A stretch of 64,000 nt of DNA, taken from the NCBI GenBank assembly GCA_934365945.1, contig CAKRNE010000011.1:20699-84698 (forward strand), read 5' to 3'. The notes below the pieces were generated by a model. The model saw only the letters and a list, made by a program, of their open reading frames with translations, was not told the DNA's origin and did not search any database. How positions within the stretch are numbered: position 1 is the stretch's first letter; each line of letters starts with the position of its first letter. A program made the translations under genes and the position numbers. This DNA is from an uncultured Agathobacter sp. (GTDB taxonomy: Bacteria; Bacillota; Clostridia; Lachnospirales; Lachnospiraceae). This document shows positions 52,302 through 61,962 of the stretch, piece by piece.

Positions 52302-53335
52302 GATACCCTGAATTTCTAAAGGATAGAGGAACAATTGGTTTTGTGGCGCCTTCGATGGGCTGTACAACAGAGCCGTATAAGAGTGCCTTCGATAACGCTA
52401 TCAAAAGATTTCACAGCATGGGCTATAAGACTATAGAAGGACCTAACTGCAGGTGTGACAGCGGCATAGGCATCAGCAATACACCAAAGAAGTGTGCAGA
52501 GGAGCTGAACGAGAGCTATGCTTCTGCTGACAGCGATGTGCTCATATCCTGCGGTGGTGGAGAGCTGATGTGCGAGGTGGTGCCTTATATTGATTTTGAG
52601 CGCATAAGGCAGTCAAAGCCGAAATGGTATATGGGCTATTCCGACAACACGAATTTCACATTTTTGGAGGCCACTATTGCTGACACAGCGGGTATTTACG
52701 GGCCGTGTGCAGGCAGCTTTGGCATGGAGGTGTGGCATGAGTCGCTTACAGATGCGTTTGATCTGCTTTGTGGCAAAAAGCGCACGTTTACCAATTACCC
52801 TATGTGGGAGAAGGAATCAATAAAGGATGAGAATGCTCCTTTTGTAGGCTACAACCTGACTGAAAAGTCGTGCATCAGCTCTATTCCTGCAGCGGCAAAG
52901 GAAAACAGTATTTCCATAAGAGGCAGGCTGCTTGGAGGCTGCATGGACTGTCTTATAAATCTGCTAGGTACATCGTTCGACCATGTAAGGGAATTTAATG
53001 AGCGCTACAGTGATGATGGCATTATATGGTTCCTAGAGGCTTGTGACCTTAATGTGATGAGCATGAGAAGAGCCATGTGGCAGATGACAAATGCCGGATG
53101 GTTTTCAAATGTTAATGGCTTTCTTATCGGGCGTCCGGCGCACTTCGGAGAGGAAATGTTTGGCATAGACCACAGACAGGCGCTTTCATCACTGCTTAAA
53201 GAGTTTGATGTGCCGATTATCATGGATCTGGATATAGGACATATGTCTCCGATGATGCCTGTGGTATGCGGAAGCATGGCAGATGTCAGCTTCGATGGAA
53301 GCAGCTTTACCATTTCGTATGATATAGAGCAGTAG
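52298..53335 (+). CDS. S66-family LD-carboxypeptidase (LdcA/MccF-like)
   Basis: 345 residues. It opens with GTIGFVAPSMG, the family's N-terminal strand. LISCGGGELMCEVVPYIDF and the nucleophile elbow MGYSDNTNF (Ser near residue 117) match serine peptidases of clan S66. FLEACDL and LDIGHMSPMMP probably supply the catalytic Glu and His. Members trim the terminal D-Ala from muropeptide L,D-bonds or hydrolyse microcin C-like adenylates. There is no signal peptide, consistent with a cytosolic recycling role. Twelve nt separate it from the DUF1002 gene. Confidence 0.88.
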   Translation: MRYPEFLKDRGTIGFVAPSMGCTTEPYKSAFDNAIKRFHSMGYKTIEGPNCRCDSGIGISNTPKKCAEELNESYASADSDVLISCGGGELMCEVVPYIDFERIRQSKPKWYMGYSDNTNFTFLEATIADTAGIYGPCAGSFGMEVWHESLTDAFDLLCGKKRTFTNYPMWEKESIKDENAPFVGYNLTEKSCISSIPAAAKENSISIRGRLLGGCMDCLINLLGTSFDHVREFNERYSDDGIIWFLEACDLNVMSMRRAMWQMTNAGWFSNVNGFLIGRPAHFGEEMFGIDHRQALSSLLKEFDVPIIMDLDIGHMSPMMPVVCGSMADVSFDGSSFTISYDIEQ

Positions 53336-53347
53336 ATTGGAGGAAAA

Positions 53348-54379
53348 ATGATTAGATTAATAAAGAAAAAAGCAAAGAGTATTGTATGCGGCGTACTTGC
53401 TGTGGTTACACTGTTTACGATGAATCCGGCTGTATTTGCCACAGAGAGCGCTGCACAGGCTGATACTGCTGCAAGTGTTGAAGCATCGGCGGGCGACAAC
53501 AGTGCTGCAGCCGATAATAGTACTGCAGACAGCACCACGGCAGCAGGCGGCGAGGCCAATGACAAGGTGACTATCAGCAAAAACGATAAGCCATACTTAA
53601 GCCTTGGAGCAGACCTTACACCGGATCAGAGAGCGACAGTACTTGGCTTTATGGGAATCGAGCTTACCGATCTGGACAAATATGATGTGGTCTATGTAAA
53701 TAACGATGAGGAGCACAAGTACCTTGATTCATACATCAGCAAGAGCGAGATTGGCACAAGGTCACTTTCCTCAGTGCTCATTACAGAGGATAAAAAGGGT
53801 GCAGGTCTTAGTGTTTCCACGCACAATATCAATTATTGTACGGTAGGTATGTACAAGAATGCGCTTGCCACAGCAGGCATAGCTGATGCCAAAATCATAG
53901 TTGCAGGACCTTTCCCGATTTCAGGAACGGCAGCACTTGTAGGCACACTAAAGGCATATGAGGAGATGACAGGCAGGAAGCTTGACGAGAAGGTGACAGA
54001 CGCAGCGATGGATGAGCTTGTTACAACGGGCGAGCTCAACAAGAGCATTGACGGCGATTCTCAGGATATCGAGGCAATGATTGCAGATCTAAAGAAGCAG
54101 CTCGCTGATGGAAGGCTTAAGGATGAGAGCCAGATAAAGGATGCGATAAAGGAGGCCGCAAAGGATTATGACCTGAAGCTTTCTGACGATGATATCGCAA
54201 AGCTCACATCTCTTTTAATGAAGCTTAAGGATGCAAATATCGACTGGGATTCAGTCATCAATCAGGCACAGGACTGGGCTTCAAAGCTTGGCGACAAGAT
54301 AAATGATCCGGGCTTCTGGGAAAAGATTGGTAACTTTTTCATGGATTTATGGGATAAGATAAAATCCCTGTTCAGTTAG
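53348..54379 (+). CDS. DUF1002 family secreted protein
   Basis: 343 residues, ATG with GGAGG upstream. A signal peptide (KSIVCGVLAVVTLFTMNPAVFA, cleavage near residue 28) is followed by an Ala/Asp/Ser-rich low-complexity stretch (~30-75). The DUF1002 domain covers LSLGADLTPDQRATVLGFMG, LSVSTHNINYCTVGMYKNAL and VAGPFPISGTAALVGTL. The C-terminal ~100 residues are helical and end in a Trp/Phe-rich amphipathic segment. B. subtilis YpuA is a relative. Molecular function is unknown. A terminator follows. Confidence 0.85.
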   Translation: MIRLIKKKAKSIVCGVLAVVTLFTMNPAVFATESAAQADTAASVEASAGDNSAAADNSTADSTTAAGGEANDKVTISKNDKPYLSLGADLTPDQRATVLGFMGIELTDLDKYDVVYVNNDEEHKYLDSYISKSEIGTRSLSSVLITEDKKGAGLSVSTHNINYCTVGMYKNALATAGIADAKIIVAGPFPISGTAALVGTLKAYEEMTGRKLDEKVTDAAMDELVTTGELNKSIDGDSQDIEAMIADLKKQLADGRLKDESQIKDAIKEAAKDYDLKLSDDDIAKLTSLLMKLKDANIDWDSVINQAQDWASKLGDKINDPGFWEKIGNFFMDLWDKIKSLFS

Positions 54380-54422
54380 AAAAGTGACAGAAGGCAGTAA
54401 AATAAGCAGAATATGAATCAGA

Positions 54423-54468
54423 CAACTCCCTGAAACGTAAGCATAAAGGTTGCGTTGAAGGGAGTTTT
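54423..54468 (+). terminator. Rho-independent terminator of DUF1002 gene
   Basis: AACTCCCT at the left pairs with AGGGAGTT at the right, with inner ACG/CGT pairs, followed by TTTTTG. Confidence 0.78.
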
Positions 54469-54510
54469 TGATATTTTTGATAAAAAAATAATAAATTTCC
54501 GCCGAATACA

Positions 54511-54539
54511 TTGATACGAAGTTAATATTCTATTATAAT
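54511..54539 (+). promoter_or_regulatory. Promoter of the glucosaminidase gene
   Basis: TTGATA (54511-54516), 17-nt spacer, TATAAT (54534-54539), 60 nt before the start codon. Confidence 0.75.
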
Positions 54540-54599
54540 TAAATGGATAATGTATAAAATGATAGCTATAAACAATGCACATAAGAAAGATGGGATTTG

Positions 54600-57005
54600 A
54601 TGATTAAGATAAATAAATTTCTGGCAGTCTCTGCCGTTACATTGTCATTAGTCGCAGGTGACATGGTGCCATACAGCAGCATGGCAGTCTATGCAGACCA
54701 GACAGCGAAGGTTGTGTGTGATGAGAGATATTGGGTAGCGGCGCGAAGCGGACCGGGAACAGAATATGAGCTTGAGCACAAGCTCTCAAACGGCAAGGAT
54801 ATCACTATTCTTGAGCAGACTACAGGCTCAGACGGCAAGGTGTGGTACAAGGCAAAGTACAATCTGGCTGCAAATAACGAGGAGTGTGTCAGCTATATCA
54901 GGTCTGATTTTGTATCAGCAGGAGAAGCTTCTTCAAAACCGGAAGCAGAAACCACGGCAGATGCTACAGCAGGTACTGCAGAGCAGGCAGGCGTCCAGCA
55001 GAATGATGACAGCCAGAATGACATCCAGCAGAATAATGAGGATCAGATTGCACTTGCAACGGCTGCAGGGGCATATGCCACAGGAACTATTACAGGTGGT
55101 AATGTATATGTCCGCAATGCGGCAGGCACATCCGGTACCACAAAGGTTGTTTCTCTCAACTGGAACCATCAGGTTGATATAATCGGGGAGACAAAGGTTA
55201 ATGGAGTGGTGTGGTACAATGTCAAAGGCACATTAAATGGCAAGGATTTTACAGGCTGGACTATCAGTACATATATAAAGGTCAATTACAATAATACCGG
55301 AGATAATACTGATTTTGTCACAGCCATGAAAAATGCAGGCTTTCCTGACAGCTATATTCCAAATCTGACAGCGCTTCACAATAAGTATCCAAGCTGGACC
55401 TTTGAGGCAGTGAATACGGGGTTGGATTGGAATACTGTGATTGAAAATGAGAGCATCAACGGACTTAATCTGGTGTCTAAATCAGCAGACAATGCTAAGA
55501 AATCAACAGCAGCAGGCGCATACAACTGGTCGACCAATACGTGGGTTGAGTATGAGCCGGGCTGGGTATCGGCAAGCAGTTCATATATCGCATACCTTAT
55601 GGACCCGAGAAATTTTCTGGATGAGACTAATATCTTCCAGTTTCAAAGTCTGGCTTACAGCCCGAATGAGACACTTTCCGGAGTACAGTCTATAATCAAA
55701 GGCACATTTATGGAGGGCACAAAGAGCTATTCCAACAATGGCGAGAAAATCAATTATGCAAGCACATTCATGGATGTGGCAAAGAACAGCGGAGTGAGTG
55801 CGTACCATATAGCATCTCGTATAAAGCAGGAGCAGGGAATAAATGGCACAAGTCCTCTTATTTCAGGTACATACAGTGGATATGAGGGATATTACAATTT
55901 CTTTAACTTTAGCGCAACAGGCAGCACTAAAGAGCTGATTTATAAAAACGGTCTTGCCTTTGCCAAGAAGCAGGGCTGGAACACCAGAGCAAAATCTATA
56001 AGCGGTGGCTCTGTTAAGGTAGGAAGCAACTACATAAATAAGGGGCAGAATACCTTGTATTTTGAAAAGTTTAATGTTGTAAACACAAGCTCGCTTTATT
56101 TCCATCAGTACATGGGCAATGTTACCGCAGCATTGACAGAGGGCAGAAATCTTGCGAAAGGATATTCTGACAAGAGTCAGGCGTTTGTATTCAAAATACC
56201 TGTATACAATAATATGCCTTCATCAACAGTAGGCTTCAATAAAGCGGGTGATACAAACAATTATTTACAGTCGCTTTCAATAAGCGGTGTATCACTCACA
56301 CCGGCATTTAACGGAACTACAACAAGCTACTCGGCAGTGGTATCTAATGCTATAAGTTCTGTGAGCATTTCAGCAAAGGCAGTATCAGGAAACAGCAGTG
56401 TTTCAGGTACAGGAAGCTATTCGCTGGCTGTTGGAAACAATACAGTCAAGATTAGCTGTAAATCACAAAGCGGTGATACAAGAACATATACTATCAATAT
56501 AAACAGGCAGGCAGCACCGGCAGGCAATAACAATTCCGGCGGCAATAATCAGGGTAATAACAGCCAGAATAATACAGAGGTAAATATAACATCCGGTAAA
56601 TATAGGATTGGTTCGTACATTACAGGCATTGAGCCGGGAACGGGCGCAGCTGATTTTGTAAAAAACATAGCCGTATCAGCATCTGGCAGCGTAAAGCTTC
56701 TGACCAGCTCAGGCTCAGAAAACAGCGGAAAAGTTGCAACAGGTAATAAAGTGGCTGTTTATGATGCCTCAGGTAATCTGAAAAAGACTTACGATATTGT
56801 GATATATGGAGATATCAATGGTGACGGTGCAGTGAATGCGCTTGATATGATTAAGCTCAACAGACATATTCTTGGTAAGGGAACACTTACCGGAGCTCAT
56901 CTGGAGGCGGCTGATGCGAACCGGAAGGGCGATGGCGGAAATGCTCTTGATATGATAATTATGAACAGACACATACTTGGTAAGTCAAAGATATCGCAGA
57001 ATTAG
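54600..57005 (+). CDS. Secreted glucosaminidase with SH3, cadherin-like and dockerin domains
   Basis: 801 residues from ATG 54600 (a TTG directly before it is in frame). Signal peptide, then two bacterial SH3 domains (RYWVAARSGPGTEYELEHKL and TGGNVYVRNAAGTSGTTK). The catalytic glucosaminidase domain covers ~residues 230-540 (HIASRIKQEQGINGTSPLIS, YYNFFNFSATGS, LYFHQYMGNV). A cadherin-like beta-sandwich (SLSISGVSLTPAFNGTTTSY) and an Asn/Gly-rich linker follow. The C-terminus is a type I dockerin pair: GDINGDGAVNALDMIKLNRH and DANRKGDGGNALDMIIMNRH, the second calcium loop one residue longer than usual. It should cleave peptidoglycan glycan strands at the cell surface. Confidence 0.9.
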   Translation: MIKINKFLAVSAVTLSLVAGDMVPYSSMAVYADQTAKVVCDERYWVAARSGPGTEYELEHKLSNGKDITILEQTTGSDGKVWYKAKYNLAANNEECVSYIRSDFVSAGEASSKPEAETTADATAGTAEQAGVQQNDDSQNDIQQNNEDQIALATAAGAYATGTITGGNVYVRNAAGTSGTTKVVSLNWNHQVDIIGETKVNGVVWYNVKGTLNGKDFTGWTISTYIKVNYNNTGDNTDFVTAMKNAGFPDSYIPNLTALHNKYPSWTFEAVNTGLDWNTVIENESINGLNLVSKSADNAKKSTAAGAYNWSTNTWVEYEPGWVSASSSYIAYLMDPRNFLDETNIFQFQSLAYSPNETLSGVQSIIKGTFMEGTKSYSNNGEKINYASTFMDVAKNSGVSAYHIASRIKQEQGINGTSPLISGTYSGYEGYYNFFNFSATGSTKELIYKNGLAFAKKQGWNTRAKSISGGSVKVGSNYINKGQNTLYFEKFNVVNTSSLYFHQYMGNVTAALTEGRNLAKGYSDKSQAFVFKIPVYNNMPSSTVGFNKAGDTNNYLQSLSISGVSLTPAFNGTTTSYSAVVSNAISSVSISAKAVSGNSSVSGTGSYSLAVGNNTVKISCKSQSGDTRTYTININRQAAPAGNNNSGGNNQGNNSQNNTEVNITSGKYRIGSYITGIEPGTGAADFVKNIAVSASGSVKLLTSSGSENSGKVATGNKVAVYDASGNLKKTYDIVIYGDINGDGAVNALDMIKLNRHILGKGTLTGAHLEAADANRKGDGGNALDMIIMNRHILGKSKISQN

Positions 57006-57021
57006 AAACGTGAGGAAAAAT

Positions 57022-58950
57022 ATGAAGAAATTATTTGGATGTATATTATCACTTGTTATGGCAGTAATGCTGGTTTTTGCACCTGCCGAGCATGTATATG
57101 CCCAGGGGCTTGGACTCAGTGTGAGCTCAAGCTCTGTAGCGGTTGGAAAAACAGTTAAGGTAACAGTTTCCATGCCATCAGGATATTTTGGTACGGTAGT
57201 TATTTCAAGCTCTGATGAGGGAGTGCTGAGTAACGGTGGTGATGGTGTGGCAAATATTGGTGATGCGGCGGGATACCCTACATCACAGTCATTTTCGTTT
57301 ACGGCAAAAGCTGCCGGAACATGCTCAATTAAGGCATATTGTACAGTAGTAGGAGATGCGGAGGGCAATGATGCCGGAGGCACCATTACTGCAGCCAGCA
57401 CAAAGGTTACAGTAACAAGCGGTTCGTCAGACAATTCTTCAAGCTCCAATGGTGGCAATAACAATAATAAGGGCAATGGAGATACAGCAGGAAATAACAC
57501 AGGCAATGGTGATAATACCGGAGAAGATAATACCAATAAGGACAATAAGGATAATGAAAACAAAGAGGAAAAGAAATCCTCAAATGCATCACTTAGTTCA
57601 CTTGTTATCTCGGCCGGAACACTTTCACCGGAATTTTCATCTGACACAAAGGACTATACAGCTACAGTAGACTATAGTTGTTCAAGTCTTGCGGTTACAG
57701 CCAATCCGTCAGATTCCAAGGCCAGTGTGACATCGGTTACGGGCAATGATTCCCTTGAAGTGGGAGATAATACGGTAAGTGTTGTGGTTACGGCAGAAGA
57801 CGGAAGCACCGCCACCTATAATATTGTTGTTACAAGGCGTGCAGAGGATGACCCTGACAATTCTGACAAACAGCAGGATTTAAAGAAATTTGATGTAAAC
57901 GGTACTGAATGGACAATGGTAAATGATATTCCGGAGGATATGGTTCCGGAAGGCTTTGAACATTCAAAAACTGCAATTGATGGGCTTGAATATAATACTC
58001 TTCATGGCACATTCGGTGATTTGACACTTGTTATGCTGCAATCGGATAACGGAAACAGTCTTTTTGTCTATGATGCAGCTCAAAACGCAGCATATCAGTA
58101 TGTCCGCATCAATTCTGAGTCTCATTTTATAGTTCTGCTGCTTCCTAAGGTGGATGATGTGCCGGATGGATATAATGAGGTATCACTTTCTATAGAAGGA
58201 AAGGGCGTAGCGACAGCCTATCAGAAAAAGGATGACCAATCTGACGAAATGGCAAAGGATTTTTATCTTGTATATGCCATGAATGACAGTGGCGAGAGTG
58301 GATTTTATACCTATGACAGTGCTGAGGGAACATATATCAGGACAAATGTGACGACACCAACTGTTTCACAGGAGATAAATGATAATTCAGAGCATGAGAT
58401 TGTTTCGGGTATTGCCAATAAGTATCTTGTATTAGTGGCGATACTTGTGGTTGTTATAATAATATTGCTACTGCTTCTGGTGGTATTTGCTGCAAAAAAT
58501 AAAAAGTACAAGGTATTATCAGAAGAAGCAGACGACAATCAGGATGATGACGACGAGGACTTTGCACCATTATTATCAGAAGATGATGTGACAGAGGTTT
58601 ACAACGAAGCAGATGCTTCAGATACAGAGAATCAGGCTGCTGCAAATCCGATTTCTGATAGCTCAGAGGCAGAAGTTGATGAAGCGAATACAGATGATAC
58701 AGAATTAGAAGCTGATGAAGTGAATACAGACGGTACAGAATCAGAAGCTGATGAAGTGAATACAGACGATACCGAAGCAGACGGAGCAGATTGCACTGAT
58801 GTGGCTGAAACAAAAACTGATGTGGAAACAGAAGAAACAGAATCAGATAGCACAGAAAGTGCCGAAGACAGTAAGGAAAAAGAGATTGTCAGAAGAACAG
58901 TAGAGATTAAAGATGATAGCGATGATTTGAAATTTATTGATTTAAAGTAA
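57022..58950 (+). CDS. Surface protein with cadherin-like domain, one membrane helix and acidic cytoplasmic tail
   Basis: 642 residues from ATG 57022 with GTGAGG upstream. Signal peptide (LFGCILSLVMAVMLVFAPAEHVYA), an Ig/cohesin-like strand domain (~25-130: LSVSSSSVAVGKTVKVTVSM), an Asn/Gly/Asp-rich linker, a cadherin-like beta-sandwich (~190-275), and a further extracellular domain of unknown type. A single membrane helix lies at ~467-491 (VLVAILVVVIIILLLLLVVF). The ~150-residue tail is very acidic and includes three 12-residue repeats of the form DEVNTDDTESEA. It begins 16 nt after the dockerin protein and may be its partner at the membrane (inference). Confidence 0.75.
   Translation: MKKLFGCILSLVMAVMLVFAPAEHVYAQGLGLSVSSSSVAVGKTVKVTVSMPSGYFGTVVISSSDEGVLSNGGDGVANIGDAAGYPTSQSFSFTAKAAGTCSIKAYCTVVGDAEGNDAGGTITAASTKVTVTSGSSDNSSSSNGGNNNNKGNGDTAGNNTGNGDNTGEDNTNKDNKDNENKEEKKSSNASLSSLVISAGTLSPEFSSDTKDYTATVDYSCSSLAVTANPSDSKASVTSVTGNDSLEVGDNTVSVVVTAEDGSTATYNIVVTRRAEDDPDNSDKQQDLKKFDVNGTEWTMVNDIPEDMVPEGFEHSKTAIDGLEYNTLHGTFGDLTLVMLQSDNGNSLFVYDAAQNAAYQYVRINSESHFIVLLLPKVDDVPDGYNEVSLSIEGKGVATAYQKKDDQSDEMAKDFYLVYAMNDSGESGFYTYDSAEGTYIRTNVTTPTVSQEINDNSEHEIVSGIANKYLVLVAILVVVIIILLLLLVVFAAKNKKYKVLSEEADDNQDDDDEDFAPLLSEDDVTEVYNEADASDTENQAAANPISDSSEAEVDEANTDDTELEADEVNTDGTESEADEVNTDDTEADGADCTDVAETKTDVETEETESDSTESAEDSKEKEIVRRTVEIKDDSDDLKFIDLK
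58678..58785 (+). repeat. Three 36-bp in-frame repeats encoding acidic 12-mers
   Basis: Units start at 58678, 58714 and 58750, each beginning GATGAAG(C/T)GAATACAGA. They translate to DEANTDDTELEA, DEVNTDGTESEA and DEVNTDDTEADG. Copy number is likely to vary between strains. Confidence 0.8.
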
Positions 58951-58978
58951 CTTTAAAATTATGACTGGAGGATATAAC

Positions 58979-61417
58979 TTGAAAAAATATACAGATAAGG
59001 CTAAAAAGGCAATAGATTTGGCTGTACGTATATCTAAAAAAATGGGCTGTAATTATGTTGGAACCGAGCATGTGCTCGCCGGTCTTCTCAAAGAGGGAAC
59101 CGGTGTCGCTGCGGAAATTCTGACAGCGTTTAACGTTGAGTACGATAAGCTTATTAATATGATAGAGGAGCTGATTTCGTCCGCACAGGATGTAGAGGTG
59201 TGTGACAGGGACGGCTATTCACCAAGGGCACAAAGAGTAATGGAGTCTGCATCGGATGAAGCGGAAAAGTTCGAGTGTGAAGAGATAGGAACAGAGCATC
59301 TGCTTATTGCTATTTTGTCACAGGGGGATTGTGCAGCAGCACGATTACTGAATACGATGGGCGTTAATTCACAGAAAATGTTTATCGAGATTCTGACTGC
59401 AATGGGAGAGGACCCGGCCAGATACAGAGAGCTCATACGCAGAAACAATAATTCATATAGTTCATCAACTCCCACACTAGATCAATATTCCAGGGATTTG
59501 ACGGACATGGCCGATGCAGGACTTCTTGACCCTGTCATAGGCCGAAAAAAGGAGATGGAGCGCGTTATCCAGATACTTTGTCGCCGTGGCAAAAACAATC
59601 CATGTCTGATCGGAGAGCCGGGAGTGGGCAAGACTGCTATAGTTGAAGGACTTGCGCAGGATATAGTCAGTGGCAATGTGCCTGATATTCTTTTGGGGAA
59701 GAGACTTGTTTCCCTTGATATGTCCGGGCTTGTCGCCAAATCAAAGTATCGTGGTGAGTTTGAGGAGCGCATCAAGAAGGTGATAAGCGAGGTTTCAAAT
59801 GCAAAAAATGTATTGCTATTCATTGATGAGCTTCACACTATAATAGGAGCCGGAGGAGCAGAGGGCTCATTAGATGCATCTAACATATTAAAGCCTGCGC
59901 TTGCCAGGGGCGAGGTGCAGGTAATTGGCGCCACTACCATAGAAGAATACCGTAAATACGTGGAAAAGGATGCTGCACTTGAGCGCCGTTTCCAGCCGGT
60001 TATGGTTGAAGAGCCGGGCGTTGATGAGACGATAGAGATACTCACAGGCTTAAAGGGGCTCTATGAGAAGCATCATGGTGTCAGCATCACTGAGGATGGT
60101 GTGAAAGCAGCAGTAAACCTTTCTGCACGATATATAAATGACAGATTCTTACCGGATAAGGCGATAGACCTGATGGATGAAGCAGCAGCCAGGATCAGAC
60201 TTAAAAATCTGACATCCTCTGACGAGCTTCTTGCTCTGAAAAAAGAGATAACAGATAAGCAGAGTGGGGTGGAAAATGCTTTGTCTAAAGGAGATATCGC
60301 AGGTGCAAGCGCACTTATGTCAGAAAAGGAAGTGCTTGAAAATAAGCAGAAGAAGCTTATCAAAAAGAATCACCGCACAGGAGCTAAAAATCAGCCTGTA
60401 GTCGGTGAAAATGAGATAGCTGATGTTGTATCCGGATGGACCAAAATACCTGTAAATAAGCTTACAGAATCAGAGGCAGGACGACTTGCAAAGCTTGAAC
60501 AGATACTTCACAAGCGTGTAATAGGACAGGAGGAGGCTGTTTCTGCTGTTGCAAAGGCAGTCAGACGAGGTCGTGTTGGTTTGAAGGATCCTAAGAAGCC
60601 GATTGGCTCATTCCTGTTTCTGGGACCGACAGGTGTCGGCAAGACAGAGGTGTCAAAGGCACTTGCTGAGGCTGTTTTTGGCAAGGAGGATGCCATGATC
60701 CGCGTTGATATGTCCGAATACATGGAAAAGCACAGCGTTTCAAAGATGATTGGTTCACCACCGGGATACGTGGGCCACGAGGAGGGCGGACAGCTCTCGG
60801 AGAAGGTCAGACGCAATCCGTTTTCTGTAATTTTATTTGATGAGATTGAAAAAGCACACCCTGATGTGTTCAATATACTTTTACAGGTGCTTGATGATGG
60901 CAGAATCACCGATTCGCAGGGTCGCACAGTCGATTTCAAGAATACAATAATCATCATGACATCAAATGCAGGAGCGGCTTCCATCATAGAGCCAAAACGT
61001 CTGGGCTTTGGATCAGGCGATGATGAAAAGCAGGATCACGAGCGCATGAAGAACAGTGTCATGGAGGAAGTGCGCCGTATATTCAAGCCTGAGTTTTTGA
61101 ACCGAATCGACGAGACTATTGTGTTCAGGGCACTCAACAAGGATGACATGAAGCATATCGTGACACTTCTTGTCAAGGAGCTTCAGAAGAGGTGCAAGGA
61201 GCAGCTTGATATAGAGCTCACAGTACGCGACAGCGCAAAAGCCTTTATTGTGGATAAGGCCTATGACAGAAAATATGGCGCGAGACCTCTTAAACGAAAA
61301 CTTCAGGAGGAGATTGAAGACCGTATGTCAGAGGATATTATTACAGGCAAAATCAAGCGCGGCGATAAGGTAATAATTTCTACGAAAAACAAACAAATTT
61401 CATTGACTGTTGAGTAG
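58979..61417 (+). CDS. clpC: ATP-dependent Clp protease ATP-binding subunit ClpC
   Basis: 812 residues if translation starts at TTG 58979, seven bases after GGAGG (58967-58971). The ATG at 58961 lies upstream of this site, and the protein beginning [14 protein letters not shown] fits ClpC. Two Clp_N repeats, AAA-1 with GEPGVGKT (212-219), a UVR-containing middle domain ([22 protein letters not shown]), and AAA-2 with GPTGVGKT (549-556). It unfolds substrates for ClpP. The usual ctsR-mcsA-mcsB partners are not adjacent, and no CtsR or CIRCE operator is visible. Confidence 0.95.
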   Translation: MKKYTDKAKKAIDLAVRISKKMGCNYVGTEHVLAGLLKEGTGVAAEILTAFNVEYDKLINMIEELISSAQDVEVCDRDGYSPRAQRVMESASDEAEKFECEEIGTEHLLIAILSQGDCAAARLLNTMGVNSQKMFIEILTAMGEDPARYRELIRRNNNSYSSSTPTLDQYSRDLTDMADAGLLDPVIGRKKEMERVIQILCRRGKNNPCLIGEPGVGKTAIVEGLAQDIVSGNVPDILLGKRLVSLDMSGLVAKSKYRGEFEERIKKVISEVSNAKNVLLFIDELHTIIGAGGAEGSLDASNILKPALARGEVQVIGATTIEEYRKYVEKDAALERRFQPVMVEEPGVDETIEILTGLKGLYEKHHGVSITEDGVKAAVNLSARYINDRFLPDKAIDLMDEAAARIRLKNLTSSDELLALKKEITDKQSGVENALSKGDIAGASALMSEKEVLENKQKKLIKKNHRTGAKNQPVVGENEIADVVSGWTKIPVNKLTESEAGRLAKLEQILHKRVIGQEEAVSAVAKAVRRGRVGLKDPKKPIGSFLFLGPTGVGKTEVSKALAEAVFGKEDAMIRVDMSEYMEKHSVSKMIGSPPGYVGHEEGGQLSEKVRRNPFSVILFDEIEKAHPDVFNILLQVLDDGRITDSQGRTVDFKNTIIIMTSNAGAASIIEPKRLGFGSGDDEKQDHERMKNSVMEEVRRIFKPEFLNRIDETIVFRALNKDDMKHIVTLLVKELQKRCKEQLDIELTVRDSAKAFIVDKAYDRKYGARPLKRKLQEEIEDRMSEDIITGKIKRGDKVIISTKNKQISLTVE

Positions 61418-61465
61418 CATTGGATTTATAATTAAAATATCAAATATAGCTACGGGAGGATAAAA

Positions 61466-61879
61466 ATGGCTGTAATAAGTGAATTAATCCGTACTGAGGA
61501 AAACGGAAAGCTCAGCTTCGGAGATTATACATTGGCTGCAAAGGCAAAGCTTGACAATTTTGAAAAGGATGGAGATATCTACAAGGTAAAGACCTTCAAG
61601 GAGATTACAAAGCTCGAGAGAAACGGACTCTTTGTTTATGAATCTGTTCCGGGAACCGCTGTAATGGATTTCGATGAGACTGCTGATACAGTGACATTTA
61701 CTGTGGAGGGACCAGAGGATGCTCAGATTACTCTTGGTCTAGAAGAAGAGACAGAGTACGAAATTGATATAGCTGGAGCTGTAGCAGGTACTATGAAGAC
61801 AAATCTCGGCGGCAAGCTCAGCTTAAGTGTAGAGCTTGAGGGTGTTGATTCAGTCGATATCAAGGTATCAAGAAAATAG
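61466..61879 (+). CDS. Conserved hypothetical beta-rich protein between clpC and radA
   Basis: 137 residues, ATG with CGGGAGGA upstream. I do not recognise a domain. The sequence is soluble and acidic, rich in beta-strand patterns (YKVKTFKEITKLERNGLFVY, AVMDFDETADTVTFTVEG, GKLSLSVELEGVDSVDIKVS). The spacing of 48 nt from clpC and its own terminator suggest it is the last gene of the clpC transcript or a small unit of its own. No regulatory motif is seen. Confidence 0.65.
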   Translation: MAVISELIRTEENGKLSFGDYTLAAKAKLDNFEKDGDIYKVKTFKEITKLERNGLFVYESVPGTAVMDFDETADTVTFTVEGPEDAQITLGLEEETEYEIDIAGAVAGTMKTNLGGKLSLSVELEGVDSVDIKVSRK

Positions 61880-61890
61880 AGCATTATTTT

Positions 61891-61917
61891 AAGCCCGGTG
61901 TAAGCCGGGCTTTTTGA
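61891..61917 (+). terminator. Rho-independent terminator before radA
   Basis: AAGCCCGG (61891-61898) pairs with CCGGGCTT (61905-61912) around TGTAAG, followed by TTTGATTTT. Confidence 0.88.
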
Positions 61918-61962
61918 TTTTGCTCCTTTAATCATATCATTAAAGATAAGGAGTAAGAAAAC

